Source of the DNA: Tretioscincus oriximinensis | Lineage: Eukaryota > Chordata > Lepidosauria > Squamata > Gymnophthalmidae | DNA: 64,000 nucleotides | Direction: 5' to 3' | NCBI GenBank assembly: GCA_022410635.1 | Contig: JAJVDF010000236.1 | Location: 200,736 to 264,735 of the forward strand | In this document: piece after piece, positions 49,021-60,017 of the stretch | Numbering within the stretch: the stretch's first letter is position 1 | How the letters are laid out: each line of letters starts with the position of its first letter | Notes under the pieces: model-generated | The model's database searches: none | What the model was told of the DNA's origin: nothing | The model's input: the letters and a program-made list of their open reading frames with translations, nothing else | Position numbers and translations under genes: made by a program

Positions 49021-51045
49021 CGCCATGCCAAGAAGCAGGCTTGCCTATGGAAACCCCTTTGCCCTCGCCAAGGGGCTAAGAGACCCTGTTGCCACCTATG
49101 CTGGACCCAGGCGCTCATTTAAAAAGTGGAAGGCTTATCCTAGTGAGGAGAACAGAAGGGAGCACAAACTGTGGCAAACCAAATGCAAGGTGGTAGTCAG
49201 GGATGTGAATAAAAACTTTGAGGAGCACATTGCAAAGAATATTAAAAGAAATAATAAGGACTTTTTCAAATACATCAGAAATAGGAATCCTACCAGGAAA
49301 GCAGTCGGACTACTAGACAATGGACAAAAGGGGATAATCAAAGAGGACGTGGAGATTGCAGAGATGTTAAGTGAATTTTTGCTTCAGTTTCCACTGAAAA
49401 AGATAACAAGGGAGGACGTCACTGATAGCCTTAATAAACTGAACATTAATAAATCCCCAGGGCCAGATAGCATTCACCCAAGAATTCTTAAGGGACTCAA
49501 ATGTGAAATTGCTGAACTTCTGACCAAAATATTTAATCTTTCCTTAAGATCAGGCACAGTACTAGTAGATTGGAGGGTAGCTAACAAAACACCCGGAAAT
49601 TATAGACTTGAACAGTTCCAGGAAACCATAATTAAGGACAAAATTACTAAACACATGGAGAAGCACACATTGCTGAATGGAACTCAGCATGGCTTCTGCA
49701 AAGGTAAATCATGCCTTACTAACTTGCTAGAATTCTTTGAGGGTGTTATAGATAAAGGGGATCCAGTTGATAGTGTCTGCCTAGATTTTCAGAAGGCTTT
49801 TGATAAAGTCCCTCATCAAAGGCTCCTAAAAAAACTCCATACTCATGGTATAAGAGGACAGACTTTGTCCTGGATTGGAAACTGGCTAAAAGATAGAAAA
49901 CAGAGGGTAGTATTAAATGGACAGTTCTCGGAGTGGAAAGAGGTAATAAGTGGGGTACCCCAGGGATCTGTACTGGGACCCTTGCTTTTCAATATATTTA
50001 TAAATGATCTGGATGCCGAGGTAAATAGTGAAGTAGCCAAGTTTGCTGATGTCACTAAACTGTTCAGAGTAGTGAAAACTGAAAATGATTGTAAGGCACT
50101 CCAGAGTGATTTATTGAAATTGGGTGAGTGGGCATCAAAGTGGCAAATGCACTTCGATTAAAGCAAGTGCAAAGTCCTGCACACTGGGGCAAAGAACCCC
50201 AACTACTCTGACTACCTGATGGGAACCAAGCTTTCTGTGACCGAGCAAGAAAAGGATCTTGGGGTGTTGGTGGACAATTCAATGAAAATGTCAACCCAGT
50301 GTGCAGCAGCAGNAAAAAAGGCAAATTCCATGTTGGGGATAATTAGGAAAGGAATCGAAAACATGTCAGCAAATGTTGTTTTGCCTCTTTATAAATCTGT
50401 GGTGAGGGCACATTTGGAATCCTGTGTTCAATTCTGGTCACCACATCTCAAGATGGAAATTGTGGAACTAGAGAAGGTACAGAAAAGGGCAACAAGAATG
50501 ACCAAGGGTATGGAGCAAAATCCGTTATGAAGTCAGGCTGCAATGTCTGGGCCTCTTCAGACTTGAAAGGCGACATTTGAGAGGTGATCTGATTGAAGTG
50601 TACAAAATCATGCATGGGATCGACAGGGTGAATGGAGAAATTATTTTCTCCTATTGCACAACACTAGGACCAGGGGGCCCTCCTTAAAACTGTTGGGTAG
50701 AAAAGTGCGAACAGACAAAGGAAAGTATTTTTTTTCACCCAGAGGGTCATCGGCCTGTGGAATTTACTTCCTGAAGACATGGTGGTAGCTCACAGGTTGG
50801 GTAGCTTCAAGACAGGACTAGGCAGGTTCATGGACACCAAGGATATAAATGGGTCCTGGGATGGATGCCTGGATGTTGCCTCTGGAATGGAGCCAGCTAC
50901 TGGAATACCATTTGCAGGGAGTCATGAACAGGGGGATATTTTGCTTTCCTCTGTTCAGGCTGCCCTGGTGGGGCTCTGTGTGAGACAGAAGGCTGGGCTA
51001 GGTGGGCTCTGNCCTGATCCGGTGTGGCTCTTCATATGTTGTTAT
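49021..51045 (+). mobile_element. CR1-type LINE with RT frame and catalytic loss
   Basis: Frame 49,025-50,161 (378 residues) encodes linker (FKKWKAYPSEENRREHKLWQ), RT blocks (NKSPGPDSIHPRIL, DFQKAFDKVPHQRL, SGVPQGSVLGPLLFN) and the catalytic region, here FADVTK where other copies have FADDTK. Part of the linker and RT fingers is deleted, bringing VANKTPGNYRLEQFQE together. The C-terminal part continues at 50,219-50,530 and the 3'UTR reaches GTTGTTATGC at 51,045. The D-to-V change and the deletions make it inactive. Confidence 0.93.
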
Positions 51046-52364
51046 GCGGCCAGTTCTTTGAAACCTACCGTGATGGAAAGCCCAGTTCTGCAGGTTTCCT
51101 CTGGAGGCCTTAAGCAAGGGGAAACAGAGGCCACATGAGGAATCGGACTGCTGGCCTTTTCCTTGCTATGCCCTGACTGCCCAAGGCTTTGTTTGGGGGC
51201 GCAGCTTAGAACAGGGGCTGCCACCTGCACGCTCACGTAGGCACCAGCAGGCCCCGAATGGTAACCTCACCTCACCTGGATCCGCCACAGGGTATGGTGG
51301 GGCACAGGCGGCAGGGCCTGTCCTCGAAATGTCTTGCAAACAAAGCCCAGTGCAGAAACCTCTCTGCTAGTCCAGCTTGCTAAACGACCCATCCTGCTGT
51401 GGCAACTATTCACTCCACAGCCCTTGAAGTAGCAGCTTCCAAAGAAGGAGCTATGCTAGGGGTCCAGAATCTCCGGCAAGGGGCCTTAAGGGGCAAGGTA
51501 GGAGGCAGGAGCCTCCCCAGGTGAGGCGCCTTCTTCAGCTCCCTTTTGTCTCCCGTCCCTAAGCTGCTGGATATCCCGAAGGATCTTTACAAGAACTATC
51601 ACTGCGCAGCAAGTGCTCTTCTGGCTTGTTGCCATGGGAGCCCCTTGTTATAACAGTACCACCTTGTCTGACTCGCTTCCTGTGGCCGCCTTTTCTCAGC
51701 CCAAAGGGAATCAAGGCGGCTTCCACAGCCTTCTGCCCTTCTCCTCCCAATAGGCCCCGTGTGAAGTCAGAGGGGCCGAGGGAGATCCAAAGAACTGTGA
51801 CTCATCCAAGGTCACCAGCTGGCCTTGTGGAGGAGCACGGAGTGGAAGCAGAGCGCAAGGCCCGTCTGGCACTCAGGAATCACTATTTTGCCCACGAAAG
51901 GCCTTTCTTGTGGATCTGTCAGAGCATCTCTTGTCCCTTGTGTTACACATCCTTCCTTTGCCCAAGCCCACGCTGTCCCCAAGCGCCTATTCGCTTTCCA
52001 CCAAGGTCCAGAGGTCTCTGAACTTTGCAACGTCCCGCCAGAGGTGAACGAGAGGACCAGGCCGCCCAGCAAGAGGTTCACGCGTTTCCCAGCCCAGGAG
52101 TGAGCTGGCAAGGGCGATGGTGCCGTCTGCTCAACGGTTTGATCTGCCCCTCTTTCATCTCCGTCCTCTTACTCATCTGGATACCCCGTGGCCAGTCTTT
52201 TGAATCAGTGATAATATTTGTCTCCCAGATTCCAAAGGATTCCTAGCTGTCTTAGTCTGGCTCCACACAGTCCAGCCAGGGGGGCTCGCAGCCCTTTGGG
52301 AGCTAAAGCCAGTAGGACCAGGCGGCAGGCACCTTGGAAGGCAAATCAACCTCTTGGTGGTAGC
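51046..52364. other. Intergenic DNA with SINE/L2 remnant
   Basis: 51,665-51,745 looks like an inverted L2/SINE 3' end (CCTTTTCTCAGCCCAAAGGG, AATCAAGGCGGCTTCC), followed by an MIR-like TGACTCATCCAAGGTCACCA at 51,799-51,820. Nothing coding is recognised. Confidence 0.5.
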
Positions 52365-52635
52365 CAGCAGCCTGGATACCTTTAAGAGCAGATTAGGCAG
52401 GTATAAGGGTATAAACAGCTCCCAGGAGGGATGTCTGGATACGGCCTCCGAAGGGGAGCAACAGGCAGGATTCCTGAAATGCCTTTTGCAGGACATTGGG
52501 AGCAGGTGAAGATTTTGCCTCCTTCTGTTCCAGGCTGCCCAGGGGCAATTGGTGAGCCTCTGTGTGGGACAGAAGGCTAGACTAGGTGGGCTCTGGCCCC
52601 ATTCAGCAGGGCTTCTCTTAAGGTTCTTATGAAGC
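52365..52635 (+). mobile_element. CR1-type LINE 3'UTR (older subfamily)
   Basis: Tail blocks: CTTTAAGAGCAGATTAGGCA, GGGAGCAACAGGCAGGATTC, GGCTGCCCAGGGGCAATTGG, and an end at CTTAAGGTTCTTATG. Same subfamily as 703-1,282. Confidence 0.8.
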
Positions 52636-53564
52636 CTCCTGGCAGCTTCTCTAACCATTAACTGTTGAGCCTGGGCTCAGCCCACCTTTATTTCCCCAAG
52701 GATGTTTTCTTCAAGACAAGTAGCACCCATGTGCCCTCATGAAACCCTCCAAATACAACTGGGCAGGGCATAGCTCTGGCAGACAAGGCTACGTATCCCA
52801 CCCCAATACAGCAGGATATTCCAGGCAGACTCAAGGAAACCGGCCCCACTGCCTCCGGGAGGACTCTGGGAGACCCTCCTCGGGTCTAGCATCTCCCTCT
52901 AGCAAGGGCCCCAGCTGTGCCGCCTGCCAATGCTCCAGCGCTTGGGATCATTCAACCAGTCTTGATTGGGCCCCACGGGAAGGTCCACAGAGGCTTCTCT
53001 CTGGGGCTCCACCAGCCCGTCAACCCAGCAGCCATGTCCCACAAGAGAGAACCCAGTGGGTCTCTGCCAGGGAAAGAGGCCAGCCATGCCCACCTGTCCC
53101 CAGAAAAGAGAGAAAACTGCGGCCAAGGGAGGCCCAGTGCCTAAGGGCCCCCTGGACCTGAGAGAATCAGAAGAGGCCGCAGAAAATCTCTTGCCAGCAA
53201 CATAGAGCTGAGCTCTGGGATCCACTGCACGGAGGCACGTCGGTTGACCCATTCATGAAGGAGGAGGCGCCAGGCGCTGCTTGCCTACCAAAGGGCCAGC
53301 GGAGGAGGGCAAGGGCTTGTGCTTCCATAGACAACTGGCAGGCATCTGGCAAAGGGCAGTGGGCAGATCCAGCAGGAAACACCTCAAAAACCCCTCCACA
53401 GAAGTGAACTCACAAACACCTAAAAATGTAAGGGAAGCCATTGTCACTCTGGTCAAAGATAACCAACGGGGGTTGGACCCAGAAATCCTGGAGGCCCCTT
53501 CCAGGCCTAGGATTCCTCAAGAGGGCTCTGCAGGGTGAGACCTGAGCCTATACAGACAAAGGAA
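52636..53564. other. Intergenic DNA, no feature identified
   Basis: Mixed composition; open frames on both strands overlap but have no recognisable domain or splice context. Confidence 0.4.
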
Positions 53565-53852
53565 CGTAAGAACATAAGAAGAGCCATACTGGATCAGGCC
53601 ACAGCCCATCGAGTCCAGCATTCTGTGTCACACAGAGGCCCACCAGATGCACCTGGGCAGTCCGAACAGAGGAAAGCAAAATATGCTGCTCCTGTTCGTG
53701 ACTCCCTGCAAATGGTATTTCAAGAGTCCTGCCTGTTGCTCCATCCCGGACGCGACATCCAGGCATCCATCCTAGTATCCATTTATACCTTTAGTGTCCA
53801 TAAACCTGTCTAGTCCTGTCTTGAAACTATCCAAGCTGTTAGCTACCACTAC
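53565..53852 (-). mobile_element. CR1 3' tail, short copy next to a second copy
   Basis: An inverted subfamily A tail of about 288 bp from AACGTAAGAACATAAGAAGA to GTTAGCTACCACTAC. It abuts the start of the next inverted CR1 (ATAAGAACATAAGAAG at 53,853) without a spacer. It matches 53,853-54,118 closely. Confidence 0.92.
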
Positions 53853-56280
53853 ATAAGAACATAAGAAGAGCCATACTGGATCAGGCCACAGCCCATCGAG
53901 TCCAGCATTCTGTGTCACACAAAGGCCCACCAGATGCACCTGGGCAGTCCGAACAGAGGAAAGCAAAATATGCTGCTCCTGTTCGTGACTCCCTGCAAAT
54001 GGTATTTCAAAAGTCCTGCCTGTTGCTCCATCCCGGAGGCTACATCCAGACAACTATCTTAGTATCCATTTATACCCTTAGTGTCCATAAACCTGTCTAG
54101 TCCTGTCTTGAAACTATCTTCAGGAAGTAAATTCCACAGGCCGATGACCCTCTGGGTGAAAAAATACTTCCCTTTGTCTGTTCTCACTTTTCTACCCAAC
54201 AGTTTTAAGGAGGGCCCTCTGGTCCTTGTGTTGTGTGATAGAGAAAACATTTTTTCTCTATTCACCCTGTCGATCCCATGCATGATTTTGTACACTTCAA
54301 TCAGATCACCCCTCAAACGTCTCCTTTCAAGGCTGAAGAGGCCCAGACGTTGCAGCCTTGCTTCGTAAGGGAGGTGCTCCAGACCCTTGATCATTTTTCT
54401 TGCCCTTTTCTGCACCTTCTCCAGTTCCAAATATCCCTCTTGAGATGTGGTGACCAGAATTGAACACAGGATTCCAAATGTGGCCTCACCACAGATTTAT
54501 AAAGAGGCAAAACAACATTTGCTGACTTTTTTTTATTCCTTTCCTAATTATCCCCAACATGGAATTTGTGTTTCTTGCTGCCGCTGCACACTGGGTTGAT
54601 ATTTTCATTTAATTGTCCACTAACACCCCAAGATCCTTTTCTTGCTCGGTCACAGAAAGCTTGGTTCCCATCAGGTGATAGGAGTAGTTTGGGTTCTTTG
54701 CCCCAATATGCATGGCCTTGCACTTGCTTAAGTTGAAGTGCATTTGCCACTTTGATGCCCACTCACCCAATTTCAATAGATCCCTCTGGAGTGCCTTACA
54801 ATCATTTTCAGTTTTCACCACCCTGAACAGTTTAGTGTCGTCAGCAAACTTGGCTACTTCACTATTCACCTCACCATCCAGATCATTTATGAATATATTG
54901 AAAAGCAAAGGTCGCAGTACTGACCCCTGGAGTACCCCACTTCTTACCTCTTTCCACTCATAGAACTGTCCATTTAATACTACCCTCTGTTTTCTATCTT
55001 TTAGCCAGTTTCCAATCCAGGACAAAGTCTGTCCTCTTATACCATGAGTGTGGAGCTTTTTTAGGAGCCTTTGATGAGGGAATTTATCAAAAGCCTTCTG
55101 AAAATCTAGATAGACAATATCAACTGGATCCCCTTTATCTACATGTTTGTTAACACTCTCAAAGAATTCTAGCAAGTTGGTAAGGCATGATTTACCTTTG
55201 CTGAACCCATGTTGAGTTTCATTCAGCAATGCGTGCTTCTCCATGTGTTTAGTAATTTTGTCCTTAATTATGGTTTCCAACACTTTACCTGGAATTGATG
55301 TTAAACTGATGGGTCTATAAATTCCGGGATCACCCCGGGATCCTTTTTTAAAGATTGGTGTTATATTAGCTACCTTCCAATCTATTGGTACTATGCCTGA
55401 TCTTAAGGAAAGATTAAATATTTTGGTTAGAAGTTCAGCAATTTCACATTTGAGTTCTTTAAGAATTCTTGGGTGAATGCCGTCTGGCTCTGGGGATTTA
55501 TAAATGTTCAGCTTATTTAGGCTAGCAAGCACCTCCTCCCTTGTTATCTCTATCCCGTTTAATTCCTCTGGTGTTCTCTCTGAGAAAACTAAATCTGTTG
55601 CGGGTAAATTCCCTCTGTCTTCTTCCGTGAAAACTGAAGCAAAAAATTCATTTAACCTCTTTGCAATCTCCACGTCCTCCTTGATTATGCCCTTTTGTCC
55701 ATTGATATTGAGTGGTCCGACTGCTTTCCTGGTAGGATTCTTATTTCTGATATATTTGAAAAAGTCCTTATTATTTCTTTTAATATTCTTTGCAATGTGC
55801 TCCTCAAAGGTTTTCTTCACATCCCTGACTACCATCTTGCATTTGGTTTGCCACAGTTTGTGCTCCCTTCTGTTCTCTTCACTGGGATAAGCCTTCCACT
55901 TTTTAAATGAGTTTCTCTTCATTCTAATTACTTCCTTTACTGCATTTAAGCCATACCGGAGTCTTCTTGGACTTGGCAGAACCCTTTCTTCTCTTGGGAA
56001 CACATTTTATTTGAGCTTCCAATATTGTATTTACAAACAATTTCCACACTTTTTGAAGGGACTGGACTTTTCTCACTTTCCCTTTTATTTTATTTTTTAC
56101 CATTTTCCTCATTTTGGGAAAATTTCCTCTGTGAAAGTTGAAAGTTACTGTGTTAGAACTGCTTGACAACTTTCTGTCCACATTCAGGTTGAAAGTTATC
56201 GTATTGTGGTCAAGGGAAGGGGAGCCCTGTAGGCCGGGACTCATCTGGACCATATCAACCCAAGAGAAATCCTACTGAGT
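53853..56280 (-). mobile_element. CR1-type LINE, longest copy in window
   Basis: Minus strand. Frame 54,609-56,003 (464 residues) encodes linker and reverse transcriptase: FKKWKAYPSEENRREHKLWQ, SPEPDGIHPRILKEL, IYRPISLTSIPGKVLETII, TQHGFSKGKSCLTNLLEF, DFQKAFDKFPHQRL and catalytic FADDTK, and stops at GVLVDN by a one-base change; the C-terminal region continues in pieces to 54,059. Upstream, 55,924-56,253 reads the end of the endonuclease (SLDHNTITFNLNV) and the linker. The FADD aspartates are intact, but a stop, a deletion in the C-terminal block and 5' truncation mean it is not active. Confidence 0.95.
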
Positions 56281-56890
56281 ACCCGGGGAAATCAGAGACC
56301 ACGGCCCACCTAGTTTGCATGTGTGGCCCTGAGTGGCCCCAGGGGCTTCTGGGGCTCTTGAGCCGCAGAAGCTCTACCTGCTCTCCATCCCCAACCAGGA
56401 GCTTTAGAGGGGCCTACCATCCCCCCAGCAAAATGAGAAGAGGATCCCAGCCGGATCTGGCCGCAGCTCACCTGGGCCCACATCCTACTTCACCCAACTG
56501 GCTCCTGGGCAGCTTCCCCTGTTCCCCACCCCTTACCTGCCCCTGGGCATCCATTTTAGCATCCCCAGAGGCTCCACTTCTGCACACGGAAAAGCAGCCT
56601 AGAGGTTAAAGGGAACGTTTCCCTTTTGTCTCAGGCCCCGTTTGAATTCCCTGTATGCCAGTCAAGGCAGCCTCTTCTCCGCCCTCCCCGCTTGCCTCTC
56701 ACCAGCACATCTGGGGCTCCAGCAACGCCAAAGAGCCAGAGGGAACCAGCTGAAAGGCACCTGCCACCCGACACGGCCGTGGTTGCAAGGGATGGGGGGG
56801 AGCAGGGGCCGGAAGGAACCTATTGGCAGCCATCAGTGCAGGAAGATACAAGTAATCCTAAAAACTGCTCAACTGTTTTCAACACATGCT
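56281..56890. other. Intergenic DNA, no feature identified
   Basis: GC-rich; no splice-flanked frame or repeat recognised. Confidence 0.4.
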
Positions 56891-57640
56891 GTCAATGGGG
56901 AAGAGACCATCAATGGTCCTCCAGCCACGAAAGGCGGCATTTAAGAGGTGATCTGATGGGAGACATGCACAGAGTGACTATCAAGTAAAACCATGCATGG
57001 GGCCCTCTAGGAGGCTGATGGGCAGAATGGTTCAGGCAGGCAGGGAAAGGGTTTTTAACCTGAAGAATTGTGGAATCTACTTCCAGGAGCTAGCTAGATA
57101 AAACTGGATAGCTTCATTATAGGATTAGGCACCAAGAGTATAAATAGCTACTGGGATGGACCTCTTGATACTGCCACCAAGGCAGAGCAACAGGCAAGAT
57201 TGCTGAAGTGCAGGGAGTCGAGAACAGATGAGGGTTTTGCCTTCTTCTGCTTGAGAATGCCCAGGTGTGATTGGTGGGCCACTGGGTGAGACAGACGGCT
57301 GGACAAGGTGGGCTTCGGCCACTTCCAGCTCTTCCTATGACCTCATCCACCTGCATGCGGACGGCAGGCCCTGGACGAATCTCTTGATTCTGCCTCAGGA
57401 ATGGAGCAACAGGCAGAGGCAGGATTCCTCAAATGCCATTTGCAGAGAGTCGAGAGACCACGTGACAGTATAGACTCTGGCAGTATAGACAATCGGGGCC
57501 TGCTCTGGTCGACACCAGCATGCAGATAGTAAGTAATAAGAGGAACCCTGCTAGATGGGGCCACAGTCACCTAGCCCAGCCTTCTGCCTCACCCAGTGCT
57601 CCAATTGCACCTGGATACCTCAAGCAGACGTGCCCCTGGA
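56890..57640. repeat. CR1 tail fragments and palindromic module
   Basis: 56,930-57,330 is a forward CR1 tail (GGCATTTAAGAGGTGATCTG, GGCTGATGGGCAGAATGG, GCAACAGGCAAGATTGCTG). 57,340-57,530 repeats the 3'UTR and the palindromic module (AGTATAGACTCTGGCAG, GGGGCCTGCTCTGG). 57,540-57,620 is an inverted tail (GCCACAGTCACCTAGCCC). Confidence 0.7.
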
Positions 57641-57840
57641 GGTGCATCAGCATCACTCCATTCTTTCAGAAGATTCTTGGAGACACCCACCTTTCACCTG
57701 GCCTTTGGCTGAAGGGCTGGCGTTTTCCACCCCACCTTCAGATGCTGCTTTAATATGCCAATTTTGCATTTTTGTTTGCATTGCTGGCCACCCTGAGACC
57801 TTTGGCATAGGGCGGGGTATAAGTATAAATAAACAAGACT
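57640..57840 (+). mobile_element. L2-like LINE 3' end
   Basis: CAGAAGATTCTTGGAGACAC, GGCCTTTGGCTGAAGGGC, and the tail GGGCGGGGTATAAGTATAAA TAAA. This is the C-terminal and 3'UTR end of an L2-like element, like 20,560-20,830. Confidence 0.55.
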
Positions 57841-58059
57841 TCCACCTGCTCTCAATCACTTGCAAAAGGCGTTTAGAGGCTTCTGAGGCTGCCCCTGGGC
57901 ATCCGTTCTAGTAATTATTGACATACTCTATGGATAAAAATATTCGCTCGCCACCCACACAGGGGAATGTAGGTATGAGTGAATATAGTGCAGGTTGGAA
58001 CTCCACAAATGTGTCCAGCTCTGGCCAGAAGTTCCAAACTGGTGGCCTTTTTTGCTCTA

Positions 58060-58315
58060 AGCAGGAACTCTCAGGCCGAGCTCCAAGCAGGACTTCTGAA
58101 GTGCCTTTTGCAGGGAGTGGAGGTCAAGGTTCTGCCTTCTGTTCAGACTGCCCAGGTGCAACTAGTGGATAGCTTTAAAACAGGATTAGACCATTTAATG
58201 GAAATTGTATAAACAGCTACTAGGATGGAAAGGAAGGAAGGATTCCAGAAATGCAGATTGGACTAGGGAGACTACTGTGGCCCCATCCAGCAAGGCTCCT
58301 CTGCTCTCTTGGCAC
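58060..58315 (+). mobile_element. CR1 3'UTR fragment
   Basis: GGACTTCTGAAGTGCCTTTT, TTCAGACTGCCCAGGTGCAA and TAAACAGCTACTAGGATGG, ending CCATCCAGCAAGGCTCCTCT. The order is scrambled by an internal deletion. Confidence 0.65.
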
Positions 58316-58454
58316 ACGGCAAAGGACACCTGAGTTTGCTCCACTTCCACCACTTCCACCATCCCAGACTTGATGAACAGCTGTCCTTACCTCTTCTGGC
58401 AAATTCATCACCTGGGGGTGGGGGTGAAGATGGAAAGTCCTTCATCCAACTATT

Positions 58455-58968
58455 CTGACACCTGGAGTCACTCAGTGATGCTCTGAGATGTTCCTACAAG
58501 AGTTTGGGCTGCTGCCTCCCAGGGCTTATTCTCAGCTACGGAAGGGGAACGGCAGGACAAGTAGCTTTGATCCCTGTAACACGGCGGCCATTTTGGTTGC
58601 CACATCTCGGAGAGGACACAATGGAGGAGCTTCTGAGAAGACAACGTGGTGCCACTGATGGCAGGAATAAAGCGCTCAGATAGAAAAGTATTTCAAACAA
58701 GTGTTTATTCAGCTCTGGGTGGTATCTGAGTTAGGCCTGCAGAGATTGTCTGCTGCCAACGCAGCAATGTCTATGCAGTCTCTAGGCCAACCACTGCATT
58801 CCATGTTTCACGCTCAAAATAATAGCAAGCAATTGGTTGCCTTTAAATTCAAACAGTTCCATTCCAAAATCAAACAGTCACAACTAAAACTTTGACTGAT
58901 AAGCCCACAGCATATCCATATTTAATACATATATGTCAAGATACCTTGATATCCCACCCCCCTAAGAC
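58455..58968 (-). mobile_element. Putative 3' LTR of a Ty3/gypsy element
   Basis: On the minus strand the end of the gypsy body is followed by a purine-rich tract (TTAGGGGGGTGGGA near 58,955-58,970), as expected just before a 3' LTR. A poly(A) signal (GCTGAATAAACAC) lies at about 58,702-58,713. A possible end at GGTGTCA near 58,455 is a guess. No second LTR is in the window, because the 5' half is lost. Confidence 0.4.
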
Positions 58969-59544
58969 CAGCCCACCGCTTCAGGCTTGTGTGGCTACTG
59001 GGCATGAAATTGTTTCAGGAGCTTTTATGTCCTCTGCATCCACCCAACAAAATTCCCCTGCAGGCAAAGGCTTCCATAAAACAAAGTACTGCAATTTACC
59101 ACCTCACACCTGAGAGTCCCCAATGTCCTGGATCTCAAAGTGCTGCTGACCATCCACAAACACAGGCGCTGATGCAGAGGAAATATCTCAGCGAGCCGCC
59201 TTTAGTAGGCTGACATGAAACACTTGGTGGATTTTGTAGTGAGCGGGGAGAACCAGTTGCACAGCCGCCAGTCCCACACAGCAACGCACGACAAAGTGTC
59301 CCACAAACATAGGACCAAGTTTCCGAGAAGGCTAAATGTACCTCAAGTTCTTGGTGGAGAGGAAAACTTGATCACCAGGCTGAAAGCACACCAGGCTCCT
59401 GTGCTTGTCAGCCTGCTCCTTGTAGGCAGCCTTAGCATCCATTAGCACCTCCCGTATGAAGTCCCACCCTGCAGTAATGGTAGATGCCCAGTCCTGAGCA
59501 GATACCGGATCTGTGGAAGCAGGAGGCAGAAGAGGCAGTGACAA

Positions 59545-59805
59545 GCAGGCACAGATAGCTCAGTCACTTAGGAATTCGTCTCTCGCCTGGGAGATCGGGT
59601 TTCGAAGCCCTGTGTGGGACGTGGGGAGGGGTGAGCACCTTCCACTAGCCTGTAACTCCAGCCAACCCAGCTATTCGAAAGCATGAATTGCAAGAAATTG
59701 CAACTGACGGCAAGTAGATACATGGGAACCACCATAGCCTGGTGGGGAAGATAGAATGGAAGCCTTCGGGCAAAATATATCATTGTAAGCCTTTTTGAAA
59801 GTTCT
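59545..59805 (+). mobile_element. tRNA-headed SINE nested in gypsy
   Basis: A-box GATAGCTCAGT at 59,553-59,563 and B-box-like GGGTTTCGAAGCC at 59,597-59,609. The body is the same as at 2,833. The 3' end (GCAAAATATATCATTGTAAG) runs straight into (CTT)n, which is the family's own tail. Confidence 0.9.
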
Positions 59806-60017
59806 TCTTCTTCTTCTTCTTCTTCTTCTTCTTCTTCTTCTTCTTCTTCTTCTTCTTCTTCTTTCTTCTTCTTCTTCTTCTTCTTCTTCTTCTTCTTCTT
59901 CTTCTTCTTCTTCTTCTTCTTCTTNNNNNNNNNNNNNNNNNNNNNNNNNNNNNNNNNNNNNNNNNNNNNNNNNNNNNNNNNNNNCTTCTCCTTCTCCTTC
60001 TCCTTCTCCTTCTCCTA
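59806..60017 (+). repeat. (CTT)n microsatellite with gap, then (CTTCTC)n
   Basis: About 119 bp of TTC/CTT repeats (59,806-59,924, with one TTTC slip near 59,862), then 60 N (59,925-59,984), then the hexamer CTTCTC/CTCCTT to 60,017. It grew from the SINE tail. The long Leu, Ser, Arg, Glu or Lys frames through it are not genes. Purine on one strand, pyrimidine on the other, so a triplex could form. Confidence 0.97.

Noticed and set aside
51559..53564. Frames of 60-160 codons in the 51.5-53.5 kb interval as a possible host gene
   Set aside because: No domain, no splice sites in order and overlap with CR1 and MIR-like repeats.
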